64,000 nt of DNA from Linyphia triangularis (Eukaryota; Arthropoda; Arachnida; Araneae; Linyphiidae), in NCBI GenBank assembly GCA_963978545.1, contig OZ021732.1, positions 51,503,214-51,567,213 of the forward strand. The letters run 5' to 3'. Position 1 is the stretch's first letter; each line of letters opens with the position of its first letter. The notes under the pieces were generated by a model, which did not search any database, was not told the origin of the DNA, and worked only from the letters and a program-made list of their open reading frames with translations. This document shows, piece by piece, positions 34,321 to 46,751 of the stretch. The position numbers were made by a program, and so were the translations under genes.

Positions 34321-34469
34321 TAGTAATGGTAATCCAATGGGACAAATTTTCCCCCCAACTCTTCTCTCGCAATAACTACTCGAAATATTTACTTTTTCAA
34401 TTGAAAAAAATATGGTTCGAATCTTTGAAATGTCCTCTAGGCGATGGAATTAAAAAATTTGTTGAATGA

Positions 34470-37400
34470 TAAAAAAATCAATTGTTTTAGATAGCAATAC
34501 ACCCTATTTTTTATGCACTCTTTCTCCTTCAAAACGGGAATTCCCCGTTTTTTGGCCATTGCGTATGTGGGGGTGGGGGAATTATGACGTCATTTTTATG
34601 TATTCTCATGCACAATCCCTAGTAGGATGTATAAAGCTAATTAATATTTTTAATTGACTTTCTATTAAAAAACTGATTATCGGCATTTACTTGGTTGATT
34701 TTTTTATTAATTTTTTTAACAACATATTTCAAAAATTTGTTGAATCTAAAATTATTGTTTATGTCCTTGAGTTCTTTTGTATTTCTTAATCGGCAACGTT
34801 CGGTTATTTTGAAATCGACCATCTATCTACAATGTGTTGTTTTAATTTTTGGGAACGTTCCAGAATTTCGTTTCTTTTTCACATGCATCATTCTGCAATG
34901 CAAATGGTTTTCGATAAACAGAGCGTCTTCAAGTGATTGTTAATTATGAATTTTATGACTTTGGTTTTTGTGTAATATTAATTATGCAATTTTTTTTAAA
35001 AACAATAGTTTTTGTGTGATTGTTAATAATGAATTTTATGACTTCGGTTTTTGTGTAAATTCTATTATTTATATGATTTCTTTTTATTCAAGTGTGAAAA
35101 TCTTTTTCTATTGTTTAATTGTTAATAATGAATTTTATGACTTCAGTTTTTGTGTAAATTCTATTATTTATATGATTTCTTTTTATTCAAGTGTGAAAAT
35201 CTTTTTCTATTGTTTAATTGTTAAATGTGCAAAATTGACCTGTGTGAAGGGGTGTTTATGTAAATTCTATTGTTAATTATGATTTCTTTTTATTCAAGTG
35301 TGAAAATGTTTTTCTATTGTTTAATTGCTATAAGTGAAAAATCAGCCTGTTTGAAGGGGGGGAGGGATGAGTTTGGTGTTTATGGGGTCTCTTATTTGGT
35401 TGTTTAGATTATTATTTATGAATTTTTATTATTCAAGAGCAAAAATCTTTTTCACATGCATCGTTCTTTTGTATAAATTCTATTGTAAATTATGATTTCT
35501 TTTTATTCAAGTGTGAAAATCTTTTCTATTGTTTAGATGTGCAACATGGACAAGCTACAACATCAAAAAAACTTTTTTTTTTACGTGGCGAGCTAGAGAG
35601 AAAATCTGCTTGTGTGTACCAATATATCTTTGGTGTTTCTTTTATGGTTTTTGTTTGAACGATAATTGTTCTTGTTTTATTTAATGGTTGCGGTTAAAGG
35701 CCAATATTTCTTTTTAGTTTTTGTGTTAATTCTATTCTTTATTATGAATTTTTCAGGTGTATCTCCCAACGGTTGTATTTTATCGATGTGTCTACACATC
35801 GGAAAAAGTTGTGGAAATTAGAAAAAATTTCCCGTCAAATCAGGGAATTTTTTAGAATTCCTCAATATAGTGGCAAACCTGATAATGAATTTCTATCTGG
35901 TAACAGTTAAGCGTCTTCAATTGATCTGTTTTCCTTACCAATATTTCTTTGGCGTTTAATGTATGACTTTGGCAACGTTCAGTTATTTTGAAATCGACCA
36001 TCTATCTACAACATGTTGTTTTAATTTTTGGGAAGAACGTTCCAGAATTTTGTTTCTTTTTCACATGCATCATTCTTATAAGTGCAAATGTTTTTCGATA
36101 AACAGAGCATCTTCAAGTGATTGTTAATTATGCAATTTTTTTAAAAACATTGGTTTTTGTGCAATTGTTAATTATGAATTTTATGACTTTGGTTTTTGTG
36201 TAAATTCTATTGTTTATATGATTTCTTTTTATTCAAGTGTGAAAAAGTTTTTCTATTGTTTAATTGCTATACGTGAAAAATTGGCCTGTGTGAAGGGGGG
36301 GGGGGGGTATGACTTTGGTGTTTATGGTGTCTCTTATTTGGTTGTTTAGTATATTATTATTTATGAATTTTTATTATTCAAAAGCGAAAATCTTTTCCAC
36401 ATGCATCGTTCTTTTATGTAAATTCTATTGTTATTTATGATTTCTTTTTATTGAAGTGTGAAAATCTTTTTTTATTGTTTAATTGGCCTATGTGTGTGTG
36501 TGGGGGGGGGGGAAGGGGTTAAATAATGATAAACTATCTGGTAACAGACATATAAATGGTTTTCAAATTTGTCATTAATATTTTTTGATAACCAAAGCAT
36601 CTTTAAGTGATTGTTAATTATGAATTTTATGACTTTGGTTTTTGTGTAATGTTAATTATGCAATTTTTTTAAAAACAATGGTTTCAAATTTTTCATTAAT
36701 ATTTTTCGATAAACACAGCGTCTTCAATTGATCGAGGTAGGGCAAATGGGGTCTCTTATTTGGTTTTTTTGTGTCAATGTTATTTATGAATTTTTATTAT
36801 TCAAGAGCAAAAATCTTTTCAAACGCATCGTTCTTTTGTTTAAATTCTATTGTTAATCATGATTTATTTTTATTCAAGTGTGAAAATCTTTTTCTATTGT
36901 TTAAATGTGCAAAATTGGCTCTTGGGGGGGGGGGGGATAATGCAAAATTATCAGGTAACGGTTAAAGGCATATGAATGGTTTTCGATACTTTCAACATGG
37001 GCAAGCTACAAAAACTTTTTTTTTCATGAAAAAATTCCTGTTTCACAAACCACCACCACAACTTCAGCTATCTCAAATACACCTCTTGGGTTTTGTGAAG
37101 AAGAATTTTTGTACACAAATGACTTCCGTAATGCCACTAATATTTTTCGATAAATACAGCGTCTTCAATCGATCGAGTTAGTGCAAATGGGGTCTCTTAT
37201 TTGGTTTTTTTGTGTTAATGTTATTTATGAATTTTTATTATTCAAGAGCAAAAATCTTTTCACATGCATCATTCTTTTGTTTAAATTCTATTGTTAATTA
37301 TGATTTCTTTTTTATTCAAGTGTGAATTTTTTTTTCTATTGCTTAAATGTACAAAATTGGCCCTTGGGAGCGGGGGGGGGGGGGGGGAATAATGCAAAAT

Positions 37401-37540
37401 TATCTGGTAAGGGTGAAAGGCATATGAATGGTTTTCGATACTTTCAACATGGGCAAGCTATAACATAAAAAAACATCTCCAACGCGAGCGCATTCGGGGG
37501 TTGGCGAGCATTAGCGAGAAGGGGACGGAGCCCCTAGTGT
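34470..37540. repeat. AT-rich complex repeat array with long poly-G runs
   Basis: A cassette of GAATTTTATGACTT(T/C)GG, TTTTTGTGTAAATTCTATTG, GATTTCTTTTTATTCAAGTG and GAAAATCTTTTTCTATTG recurs at least eight times. Two adjacent copies at about 35020-35215 have an exact 99-bp period. Larger blocks (35950-36300, 36560-36960, 37140-37460) repeat with poly-G runs of 9-16 at 36295, 36502, 36925 and 37376. It ends with GCGAGCATTAGCGAG and a GGGGACGGAGCCCC hairpin followed by TAG. No gene is supported; open frames here are repeat artefacts. Confidence 0.8.
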
Positions 37541-38385
37541 AGTACATTATTTGAAACTCTCGACTTGAAAGTGCATAACTGTTAACATTGTATTATCAAA
37601 TTAATAACATTTTTAACGGAAAAATAAGTTTTGGCTTATTAAAACACCAAAATAACATTTCAAATATTTGTAAACATAAGAAACTCGCATCTTACCATAC
37701 AAACAATAAATTAAAACACATTCCACAAAAAAAAAACCCACGATAAAAATGCAAAAAAAGAAAAAGAAAAAAAAAAAGTGCTAATGCTCCAATTCTTGCC
37801 TCTAACATAATCAAAAGTAAAAAGAAATAGCTTGAAACTTTTAAAGGAGATTCTGTAGAGTAAAAATCATAAATCATCAAAAGTTGACCACTCAAAAAGA
37901 CAGTTTTGCAGTGACGAAAAATCTAGTGATTGAAAAATCAATGGTTACAATCTGTGAAAATAAGCTGGAGAGTATTATTTTGATATCGATAAAGTTTAAC
38001 AAAAATTATTCCAGCTGTTTTTTGGTGTACACACAGGACATTTGGTTCTTTTTTCAAAAAGAACCGTTTTTTTTTTTTTTTTTTTTTTTTGGTTTAAAAC
38101 TGAATTCAAGAAGGGTTAAAAACAAAATACATACCAACTTTTTCAAGTTTATTTCCAAATACAAGCAACAAGTTCTACATAAAAAGAAAATAAAATGTAT
38201 TAATTATCAAAGCCAAATCAATGTATCAATATTTTTATATTCTTATAATAATGTTCCTTTCAAATATCAACAAGAAACATTTAAGATCGTATAACAACTT
38301 TTCAGCATATTTTTGGGTTAAGAGGAGAAAACAAACTTTGTATAAATAAGAGAATAAAAGTTAATGATAAATGGTTGCATAATAC
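37541..38385. other. Intronic AT-rich DNA
   Basis: A long T run near 38069-38092; one plus-strand open frame at 37884-38294 runs through it and is not believable. Nothing else is seen. Confidence 0.4.
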
Positions 38386-38468
38386 CCAGATTGTTTTTAT
38401 ATAATCTTCCATCTTTTTTAAAGAAATGTCTTTATCAGAAATCTCTTGACGATATACATCTGCTCTAT
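38386..38468 (-). CDS. Probable coiled-coil exon of the large host gene
   Basis: Acceptor AATCTTTCAG before 38468. It enters with two bases, matching exon 38758-38802. It encodes RADVYRQEISDKDISLKKM then EDYIKTIW, charged and helix-prone. The donor chosen is TCTGG|GTATTA (phase 0), so another exon must lie before 26223 to restore phase. The donor is the weakest point of this call. Confidence 0.5.
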
Positions 38469-38757
38469 CTGAAAGATTTTTTATTTAAAAAGTGCAATAA
38501 AATTATGAAACAAACATTCTTAAAAAGTTCTTTACAAACATAATTTATTAATTTTACAAAGGCAAAAGCTGTACCTAAACTTTATATTATTAATCATGTT
38601 AATGACAATAAATATAAAGCGTTTATATTTGTCATTTTTATACATTAGAACTAAAAAAGCCAACTAACAATTGGACAATTTTACAGGAGAGTGAAGAATC
38701 TTAACTGCTATGTTATAATTCTTGCTAAATGCTTTAGAATTTTTTTAACTGGTTTAC

Positions 38758-38802
38758 CATGTTCTGGATGGATATAAAACAAACTTCTTTTCAAGAAAAA
38801 AT
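38758..38802 (-). CDS. Probable 45-bp exon of the large host gene
   Basis: Acceptor TTTATTGTAG before 38802 and donor CATG|GTAAAC after 38758. It encodes FFLKRSLFYIHPEH, enters with two bases and leaves one; both neighbours fit. Short and supported by phase only. Confidence 0.4.
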
Positions 38803-38960
38803 CTACAATAAAATAAAAATTGAAAATTTTTGATCATTAGACCATCTAGTTCAATTTGAAGCAACTTTTCAAAACCACTTGTATTTTGTTACACACTAGG
38901 TAGGTTAATTTGTTTAAAACCTCAATGTATCTCATTAAATCACTCATATTTTCAAACATA

Positions 38961-39535
38961 CAGTCAACTCGTGATAACTCGAATCTCAAGGGACTGGCCA
39001 AATTCTTCGAGATATCTGAAGTTCGAGTTATCGAAAGTTATTTTCTATTCGAGTATATTTCATCCGAGATATTTTTTGCTTGTTCATGTTCATGTAGAGC
39101 CTGGATGATAATATGGTGTCTTGCTTTAAACTTTTCTATGCATATTCAACTTGCGTTTTAACATTATTCAAAACCAACACCACTGACTCACTCTTCAAAT
39201 CTGGAATGGAATGAAAAAAGCCCTTTTACTTTCTGTACTTGTCAATACGAAACAAGTTTTTTCCGGGTAACAAGTTATGTTGTAAAACATAATGTGAAGA
39301 GGGAAAAATAAAAATCGTTTTTTATTATTATTTTGTGTGTGTGTGTGTGGGTGGGTGGGAGGGGGGTGTAATGATAATAAGATTTTAACAAAAACTGCGA
39401 CTTAAAAGATGTACACTTCAAGGTAAGGAGATAACTTGGTATTGAAAACCATTAAATTGTCTTGGGGCTTAATGAAAAGTTCAAGATAAACGAATATTTG
39501 ACTTATGAGACTTCCGAGTTATCGCGAGTTGACTG
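38961..39535. mobile_element. Tigger/pogo-type MITE
   Basis: The ends CAGTCAACTCGTGATAACTCG and CGAGTTATCGCGAGTTGACTG are inverted; TA lies on both sides (38959-38960, 39536-39537). It is 575 bp with no transposase; GT-rich and G-rich runs lie near 39335-39366. TA duplication and CAGT ends fit pogo/Tigger. Confidence 0.88.
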
Positions 39536-39753
39536 TATATATTCAAGTGTTTCAAAATATTGATAATTTTGAAATGTTTTTCTAAAATGAATCTGGCTCA
39601 TTTTGTAAATCCCTCATTTGTTTTATGTTAAACAAAGCACATGATAGAGCTACATGGAAAAGCTTATTTTTGTTAGTCACTGTGACATACTAATTTATTT
39701 TTTAAGATAAAATGTAAAAACGAGTACAAATTATTCTTTAAATTATGTATATA

Positions 39754-42149
39754 CAGTAAACTCCCAATTATCTGCGGGCGGATTATCCGTTTTGTGGCGT
39801 ATCCACAGTCTTTTTCTTTTTTCCAAAAATTACGAAACGTATTGAAATGGAAGCACACATTTTAGAAGAGAACCACGGTGCAGAATATATTTTTAGATCG
39901 CGGGGGAGTGACCATGAAGAGGAAGTCGAAGGTCACAGTGGGAGTCAATCAGCCAAGGTCATCCCTTTATCTCCCCTAAGATTCCCACTTCCCAACAATT
40001 TAGAACACATCAGTTTGTGCATTTTTGTCAAACTGTGTGTACTTGTGGATAATTGCGTATTTGTGCGGGTTTAAACTGTTGTGCGTCATTTTATTTTGGT
40101 GTTTCAAAGTTACTGAAAAATGTCTAAACAGAGGAAAAAAGTGGTTTTATCAATTCAAGAGAAACTAGAATTGATTGAAAAAATTGAAAACGGTGCCTCG
40201 AAAACACAAATAATCTTGCAGTATGGAATTGGAGAAACCATCGTTAGAGACATTTTTACACAAAAGGATAAATTAATGCAGTTTGCATCCTCATCAGATA
40301 ACTCGTCATCAATGAAAAAAAGAAAGACAGTGAAAACCAGAACTTATAAAGAATTAGATGCAGTACTTTTAAAGTGGGTGAGTCAAGTGAAGAAGTGAGG
40401 GAACTCCTATTTCAGGACCAATTATTGCAGCAAAAGCAAAGCAGTTTTTTGAAATGCTTGGATTAGAAGGAGCATTTGATGCATCATCAGATTGGTTGGC
40501 GAGGTTCAAAACTACAACACAGGATAAGAGAAATCGGTCTTTACGGCGAAAAACTAAGTGGCGATAAACAGGTAGCGGAAGATTTCAAAACTGATTTCAA
40601 ATTGTTTCTTCAGTCAGAGAAAATATCCCACGAACAAATTTATAAAGCTGATTAGTCGGGGCTCTATTGGAAATGTTTGCCAACACGAACATTGGCATTT
40701 GAAAGCGAGAAGCAAGCTCCAGGACATAAGTCCAGCAAAGAACGCATAACAATAATGATGTGTTGTAATGCAACAGGCTCTCATAAACTTAAACTGGTAG
40801 TGCTCGGAAAATCAAAAAAACCTAGATCTTTTAAAGGAACAAGGGCTGAAAACCTCCCCGTACACTATTTTAACCAAAAGAAAGCATGGATGGACCAATC
40901 CATATTTAAGGAGTGGTTTGAAAAGAAGTTCGTTTCCCAAGTTAGAGAGCATCTAAAATCGCAAAACATACCCCAGAAAGCCGTACTGCTGATTGACAAT
41001 GCCCCTTCCCATCCAAGGGAAAGCGTTTTAAAATCGGAAGATGGAAATTTTTTAGGCAAATTTTTGCCACCCAATGTAACAGCACTTATTCAGCCCATGG
41101 ACCAAGGCGTAATTGCGTCAATGAAGAAAAAGTACCACACCAGCCTACTGAAAAAAAGGGAATGATCTGAAGAGTTTTTGGAAAGATTACTCGATTCTTG
41201 ACAACATTTACGATGTAAATACTGCTTAGGAGTCGGTCAAGCAATCAACTTTAGTAAAGTCCTGGAGGTAGATTTTATCTAATGAGGAAGAAATTTTGTT
41301 AGATTCAGCCGAGGAAGAAGAAGTTACTGCTTACGATTTAGCTAACTTAGCGAAATCTGTTGCTGGAGGAATTGATGCTGACAAGGAAAACAAAGTTTAA
41401 TCAATTGGAGGAAACAAGAGTGGATCAATTGTGAAGCCAATTATCCAGGGTTCGAAAACCTGATAGATGAACAAATCGTAGGAGGAGCAATGGGTATGGT
41501 TTTAGAGGAGAGCAAGGAAGAAGAAGAGGAAAAGACACTCAAGCAAGTTAGCCATGACACAGCTCTTTTACATGTTGACGGATTTATCCAATATCTGGAG
41601 GAACAAGATGATACATCTCTTTGTGATACAATATTGTTGAAAAAACTTCAATCACAAATAAAAAAAAAGAAGTTTCAATACAAAAAAACAAAAACAACTG
41701 ACAGACTTTTTTGTGAAATTGTAAGCACATGTTGCTACATATGTATTATCCCGTCGACCGTTGGCAAACTTTTTGATGGCACAGAAAGATGGTATCGTCT
41801 GGCCCCCTCGGAAGTTCAGTTTAACTGGACCAGCATTGGGCCTAACGAGGAATGACTCGGCTTTGCTACGGGGCGCTCATTTATCATGACCGACCGCTTC
41901 GAAGGAGAAAAGGAATCAGTTTGGCAGACTCTTTGTCTTGCCAACGGTTGACGAGATAATACGTAAGTACTCAAATGTTTATTAAGTCATATAATTGTAC
42001 ATACAGGGCAGATATTGTATATTAAATTGTTCTAATGCATTAATGTATTAATTTATAGAATTTTTTGACCATTTTGCGGATTATCCGCGGAATTCAATTA
42101 TCCGGGGTTGCAGCGCCACCTAACTCTGCGGATAATCGGGAGTTTACTG
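39754..42149 (+). mobile_element. Full-length Tigger (pogo-superfamily) element, inactive
   Basis: The ends CAGTAAACTCCCAATTATCTG and CGGATAATCGGGAGTTTACTG are inverted, with TA at 39752-39753 and 42150-42151; 2396 bp. A second inner CGGATTATCCG motif occurs near both ends. It encodes one broken transposase on the plus strand. A Helitron begins 4 bp beyond its right end. Confidence 0.93.
40120..41855 (+). pseudogene. Tigger transposase (CENP-B/jerky type), several frameshifts and stops
   Basis: It starts at ATG 40120 with the psq/CENP-B helix-turn-helix (LSIQEKLELIEKIENGASKT, QYGIGETIVRDIF). The second DNA-binding domain follows in another frame after a break near 40395 (FFEMLGLEGAFDASSDWLARF). 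The DDE domain shows KAD then TAG where Glu is expected in the AD-E-SGLYW motif (near 40651), [20 protein letters not shown], and [32 protein letters not shown] ends at a stop near 41163. The acidic C-terminus is shifted (41490-41855, HDTALLHVDGFIQYLEEQDD). At least three frame changes and four stops: dead. Confidence 0.92.
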
Positions 42150-42153
42150 TATA

Positions 42154-43542
42154 TCTATGTATACAAAAATCTTGTGTCAGTGTTTGTGGTCACACTCCTC
42201 TGAAACGGCTTTACCGATTTTTAAGAAATTTTTATGCATATTTGGTAGGTATGAGAATAGGTCATAAAGTATATTTCATACCGCTAGGTGATTAGGGTGT
42301 CCCTATCCAGAAAAAAGAAGCGTCGCATCATTTTGTACTGTGGCAGAACTATTCAAATTTAATCTGACGTCGTCTTTTTATTAACTATTATTATTATTGA
42401 ATTGTCACGTATGAACTTCGTTTAAATTTATTTTAATTCCTCCGCTGACACATTATCGAACCAATTGTTAGATATCGGCGATGGAAAAGTTGCTGTCAAT
42501 GAAAATACTGGATGCATAAAATTGCCCACTAATTTCTGCACAATCGTTGATTCGCAAGATGCTCTTATTGACTGCATATTTCCCGATGTAAGCACACAAT
42601 ACATAAATCATGCGTGGCTGGCAGAAAGAGTCATTTTGGCAGCAAAAAATGAGGACGTCGATGATTTAAATTTCAAAATACAGCAGTCATTGCCAGGTGA
42701 CTTGGTATCATACAAATCGATCGATACAGTTTGCGATGCCAACGAAGCTGTAAATTATTCGACAGAGATTTTTAACTAACTGGATTTGCCAGGTATGTCA
42801 CCATACTTTCTACGACTGAAAGTTGGATATCCCATTACTTTACTTCGGAATTTGAGCAGACCATGGCTAGGCAATGGCACGCGATTGGTCATTAAAAAAT
42901 TGATGAAGAATATTACCGAAGCCACCATTTTGAAAGGCAAATTCCGAGTCTAAAATGTTTTGCTGCCACGAATTCCAATGATTCCCACATACGTGCCAAT
43001 TGAATTCAAACGCGTTCAATTTCCTATTAGATTGGTATTCGCAAAGACAATCAATAAGTCGCAAGGTTAAACGACGTCTGTTTGCGGTTTAGATTTGGGC
43101 ACACCATGTTTTTCACAAGGACAATTATACGTGGGATTTCTCACGTGGACAAACCATCGAGGTTATTTGTATTGGCTAAAGACAGACTGACAAAAAATAT
43201 TGTACACTCAATGGCTCTTCAAAATTAATATTGATTTTCTTTATTTCCTTTTCCTACTTTAGGATAAAAAATATATTAAAATTTTTTTCACTTTACATTT
43301 AACTTTAAAGAGATGAAACAATGAATATGCCCGTTACGTTAATGAAATATATTGAATTAGAAAATGAATGGTTCAGTTTTTTTTTTGTTTTTATTGGCGG
43401 TCATCCCCTACAGCGCTCCATTCCTCTTTCGGTCATACCCATCCCCACACATTTACAATACATGCGCTATTTTTTATTTAACAACCAAAATATTCACTAG
43501 AAATAATTTACATGGCAGAACAAAGTTTGACGGGTTAGCTAG
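42154..43542 (+). mobile_element. Internally deleted Helitron inserted beside the Tigger end
   Basis: It starts with TC after an A and ends CTAG before a T, the Helitron A|TC..CTAG|T rule. The 5' region has CTCCTCTGAAACGGC typical of animal Helitron heads. The 3' end reads GACGGGTTAGCTAG. Between them lies only the last part of the Helitron helicase, so the replication initiator half has been deleted. Confidence 0.82.
42465..43225 (+). pseudogene. Helitron Pif1-like helicase, C-terminal fragment
   Basis: The C-terminal part of the Rep-helicase of Helitrons, which unwinds DNA for rolling-circle transposition. Visible blocks: IGDGKVAVNENTGCIKLP, AERVILAAKNEDVDDLN, SYKSIDTVCDANEAVNY, then after a stop at 42777 LPGMSPYFLRLKVGYPITLL, NGTRLVIKKLMKNITEATIL, PRIPMIPTYVP, FPIRLVFAKTINKSQG (helicase motif VI region) and GLDLGTPCFSQGQLYV. 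Stops at 42777, about 42950, 43068 and 43185 interrupt it. The N-terminal Rep and helicase motifs I-IV are absent. Confidence 0.9.
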
Positions 43543-43663
43543 TATATATATAAAAAAGACTCATGGTTTTAATTATCTTTACAGTCTGGTTGTAAAAACT
43601 CATTATTGTAGAATTTAAAAGTTTTTGCTCTAAAATTAATAGAGTATTCAATATAGTACTTAC

Positions 43664-43698
43664 ATTTCAATCTTTTTATAGTCTTTAGTTTTTTAGCC
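43664..43698 (-). CDS. Possible 35-bp microexon of the large host gene
   Basis: Acceptor TTTTTATTGTAG before 43698 and a consensus donor T|GTAAGTACT after 43664. Only one frame is open, giving AKKLKTIKRLK; it leaves one base, as exon 38758-38802 requires. A good donor and phase support it, but it is very short. Confidence 0.35.
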
Positions 43699-46272
43699 CT
43701 ACAATAAAAATAACAATTAAACACAATATACTTGGACAATAACAATATAATAAGTGAAAAAAAATACAAACTTAAGTCATAATGCAAATCAATTGCAATG
43801 GATTATAATTGAACATGATTTAGAAAGTTAAAAAGGTGCCATATTCCATTAAATATTGTAAATAACACAGAATTTCAACAGTTTCTGTATTAGGATACAC
43901 TTGATATTTCTAGAATTTATTATTTTTATCTGTAAATTAACTAGAAGTAGAATACTAACTAAAAGTTAGAAGTTTAAATCATGGTTAATATACATTCGAT
44001 ATTCAAATTTCATAACCTTTACAAGAATCACTGAGACTATTAACTTTTAATCCTTATATAATGATTTTTTAACAAGTTTCTTTTGAAAACAAGAAAATAC
44101 TTGAAATACTAGAACAAATTACTAGTTAATATTGGAATATAGACTTCTAGAGTGCTACCCTAATTATTCATTTTCCAATAATGCAAGGGACTATTAAGAG
44201 CAGAACATTCTAAAAGTGACATCTTTAAAAATAAATATCTCAAAAATGATCAATCATAGGGGATCGGATCTACCTGAATGCGTATTGGATAGCTATAAAA
44301 TTTAGAAAATCAATCTGAACGTTATCGACTATCCAATAAACATTCAAGTTTTTTCCAACCCTTGTGAGTAACTGTTTACGAGAAGTTCATTTTTAAAGAG
44401 CAGAACTCACTTTTGGGAAATGTATTTTCATGAATGCTAGTGATCTATGCAAATTTATATAGTGGCAAATAGACCTGAAAATAAAAAATTTCTAGTAGCA
44501 GCCATTGGCCAGTAGTTTAGTAGCTACTACATGGCAGATTTTTTTTTAACCAGTGGCGCAGCAAGGGAAGGGGAGGTTGGGGTTTTACCTTTTACCTGAA
44601 TAAATGCAACAGTGCATTCAGATTATTTTTTTTGGAGGAGGATGTTTCAATTCTTTATTTGATTTGTATTAAATATATAAATCAAAAACACATATCTAAG
44701 TCAATTGTGTTTAATAAAATATCAATGAAAGTACAAAAAAGAAAGTACAAAGTATCCAAGCTTTTTCACTTATGGATACCTATAGATTTGTTGCACATCT
44801 GTAACATAGCGCAGTAAAAACGAAAAAATCTGACTGAATCAATTTGAAATATTAAGGAATTGAGGGTTCTAATATATTCTGTTGACAAAAAATGCAAGGC
44901 AAGAAGAAAAATAATCATGCCTATAAAGGATGCAGTCAGACTGAAGTTCGAGATTTTTTTTTTAACAGTAAGGCTACCGGTGGCAGAGCTTTTAAGTTAT
45001 AGGATAACTAAAAATATAACAGAAATAATACGCAAATAATTCAGGTTTAATATAATTTGTTGACAGAAATGCAAGGCAAAAACAGACATTCCTGTTTATC
45101 CGGAATGCTGCAGTTATTCAATGTACTGTGAATTTATAGCATAAAAACCATAATATTCTTAATTCAAATTCCGTGTTCTGTTTTTATCAGCAAATATCCG
45201 AAAAACGTTCGCTTATAAACACGTTGTGGTTATTTGTAGAATTTTAACTAAGATAGCTTGTTTTAATTGTATAAGAAAGAAAGAAAGTTTGGTTGGTTGG
45301 TTGAAGTTTAACGTCGCAAGGGCCACACATTGTCTATACTGCGCCCAAAAGAAAGTTTTGTATTCAAAATTCTATAAACCACACTCCACAGCCACAGCAT
45401 CCTGAATATGTTCTCGGCGTAGTGGCCTTCAAGTTGCTTTTGTGCAAGTACATCTCAAATCAACCAACCAACCGAAACATGCTCCTACAGATAATTTTTC
45501 CGAAAAGTTTGGTTTATCCAAAATTCTAATCCAAAAGAAACGTACACATCTTGCATCTTTTTATTCCTGCATCATCGTAAATATTAAATCAATTCGTTTT
45601 AAATAGGCAATCATTCGTACCTGTAATAAGAAAAACAAAATATAGCGAATCCAAATTGTTGACTGTTGCCAGGTGTATTAGTCAAATTTCAAAAGATATA
45701 TTGTGATTGACTGGATTGCTAAATTTGTAAATTTGTGCATAAAGTACACTTAGAAAATTTGTGATTGGATGTTTGAAGTTGTTGCCATTCTGTTCACAGA
45801 AATATAGCCGAATTTGAGCGGCACGCAAGAGAATTATATATATCGATAACAGAAATAATACGCAAATAAAATAAGGGTACTAATATTTTTTGCTGACAAA
45901 AACGCCAGACAAGAAGAAAAATAATCATGTCTGTAAAGGATGCAGTCAGATTTTTTTAAACAATAAGGCGGCGTCCGCACCCGAGCGGGAAATGCAAGAG
46001 AAACTCAAAAGTTTTAAAATTCCTTGACATTTCCCTGATTTTTCTAGAAGAGTGAAATTCCCCGACATTTCTCTAATTTTCCCGAATTTTCGGTTCTGAC
46101 GCCACCCTGTCAACTCATGAATCAATATTGTGGATGAATGGATTTTAACTGTGTGTATACGCACGTGATTACAAACTTTTAAGAAAGGGAAGGGAGATTT
46201 TCATTGATTTGGAAATTTCGGTAACAACTAAAAAAAATTGTAGGGGAAGGGAGAATCAAAAGGTGTCGGGTT
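43699..46272. repeat. Intron with several diverged repeat copies
   Basis: A GTTGACAAAAAATGCAAGGC-type motif followed by AATAATCATGCCTATAAAGG occurs at about 44872-44945, 45055-45120 and 45878-45955; AACAGAAATAATACGCAAAT accompanies the last two. 45470-45850 is an inverted copy of 13660-14030. Two inverted SINE-like tails (GGTTGGTTGGTTG at 45290, CAACCAACCAACC at 45458) bracket 45285-45475. CAGTGGCGCAGCAAGG at 44554 looks like a hAT end without a partner. Confidence 0.55.
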
Positions 46273-46541
46273 CATAGGCGTAAAGTACGGGGGGGGGGGG
46301 GGGGCTAGCCCCTCCACTTATAAATTCTGGGGGCTGCCTACCCTGATTTTTGTAACACTATCTCCTTTTTCCCCCTCCATTCTCCAAATAAATTGTAATA
46401 ACCGTTTATTGTTGGTATTATATGAGAAGTTGTGTCATACCTAGATTTTCGAAAAATTAATAGATTTCGATAATTTTTAGAAAAATTTCACCTTTCGTCA
46501 AAACTCGCCCACCCATGTTTTTTGAAAAGTTGACACCTATG
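46273..46541. mobile_element. hAT-type MITE with perfect 8-bp target duplication
   Basis: The ends CATAGGCGTAAAG and GACACCTATG are imperfectly inverted. Identical 8-bp repeats GTCGGGTT lie at 46265-46272 and 46542-46549. It is 269 bp with a 17-base G run inside. Confidence 0.85.
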
Positions 46542-46682
46542 GTCGGGTTGATTAGTTTATTTAGTCGCCTCATTATGCCGTTTAATCGACCTGTGGCGAG
46601 TAGATATTTTCAGGTCTAGTGACAAATAAAAAGGAAATAAACACATTGTTAAAAACGACAAATATTAAGAATAAACATACAC

Positions 46683-46751
46683 TTCCATTTGCAATCTCAA
46701 TGGCTTTTCCCTAACATCTTTCTCCAACTTCAGATGTTGATGGACTTGAGC
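46683..46751 (-). CDS. Coiled-coil exon of the large host gene
   Basis: 69 bp, phase 0 at both ends, matching the phase-0 end of exon 48863-48943. Acceptor CAATTTTTAG before 46751; donor GGAA|GTGTATG after 46683. It encodes AQVHQHLKLEKDVREKPLR then LQME, a charged helix. The next exon found (43664) needs a different phase, so an exon in between is missing. Confidence 0.55.

Noticed and set aside
34466..37181. Several Phe/Ile-rich frames between 34.4 and 37.2 kb
   Set aside because: They follow the repeat array and low-complexity AT composition; no domain or codon signal.
37692..38294. Phe-rich frames near 37.7-38.3 kb on both strands
   Set aside because: They depend on poly-T or poly-A runs and have no flanking splice or coding support.
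45600..45660. Minus-strand exon starting after TTTTTCTTATTACAG
   Set aside because: It lies in a dispersed repeat (copy at 13.9 kb) and has no donor before a stop.
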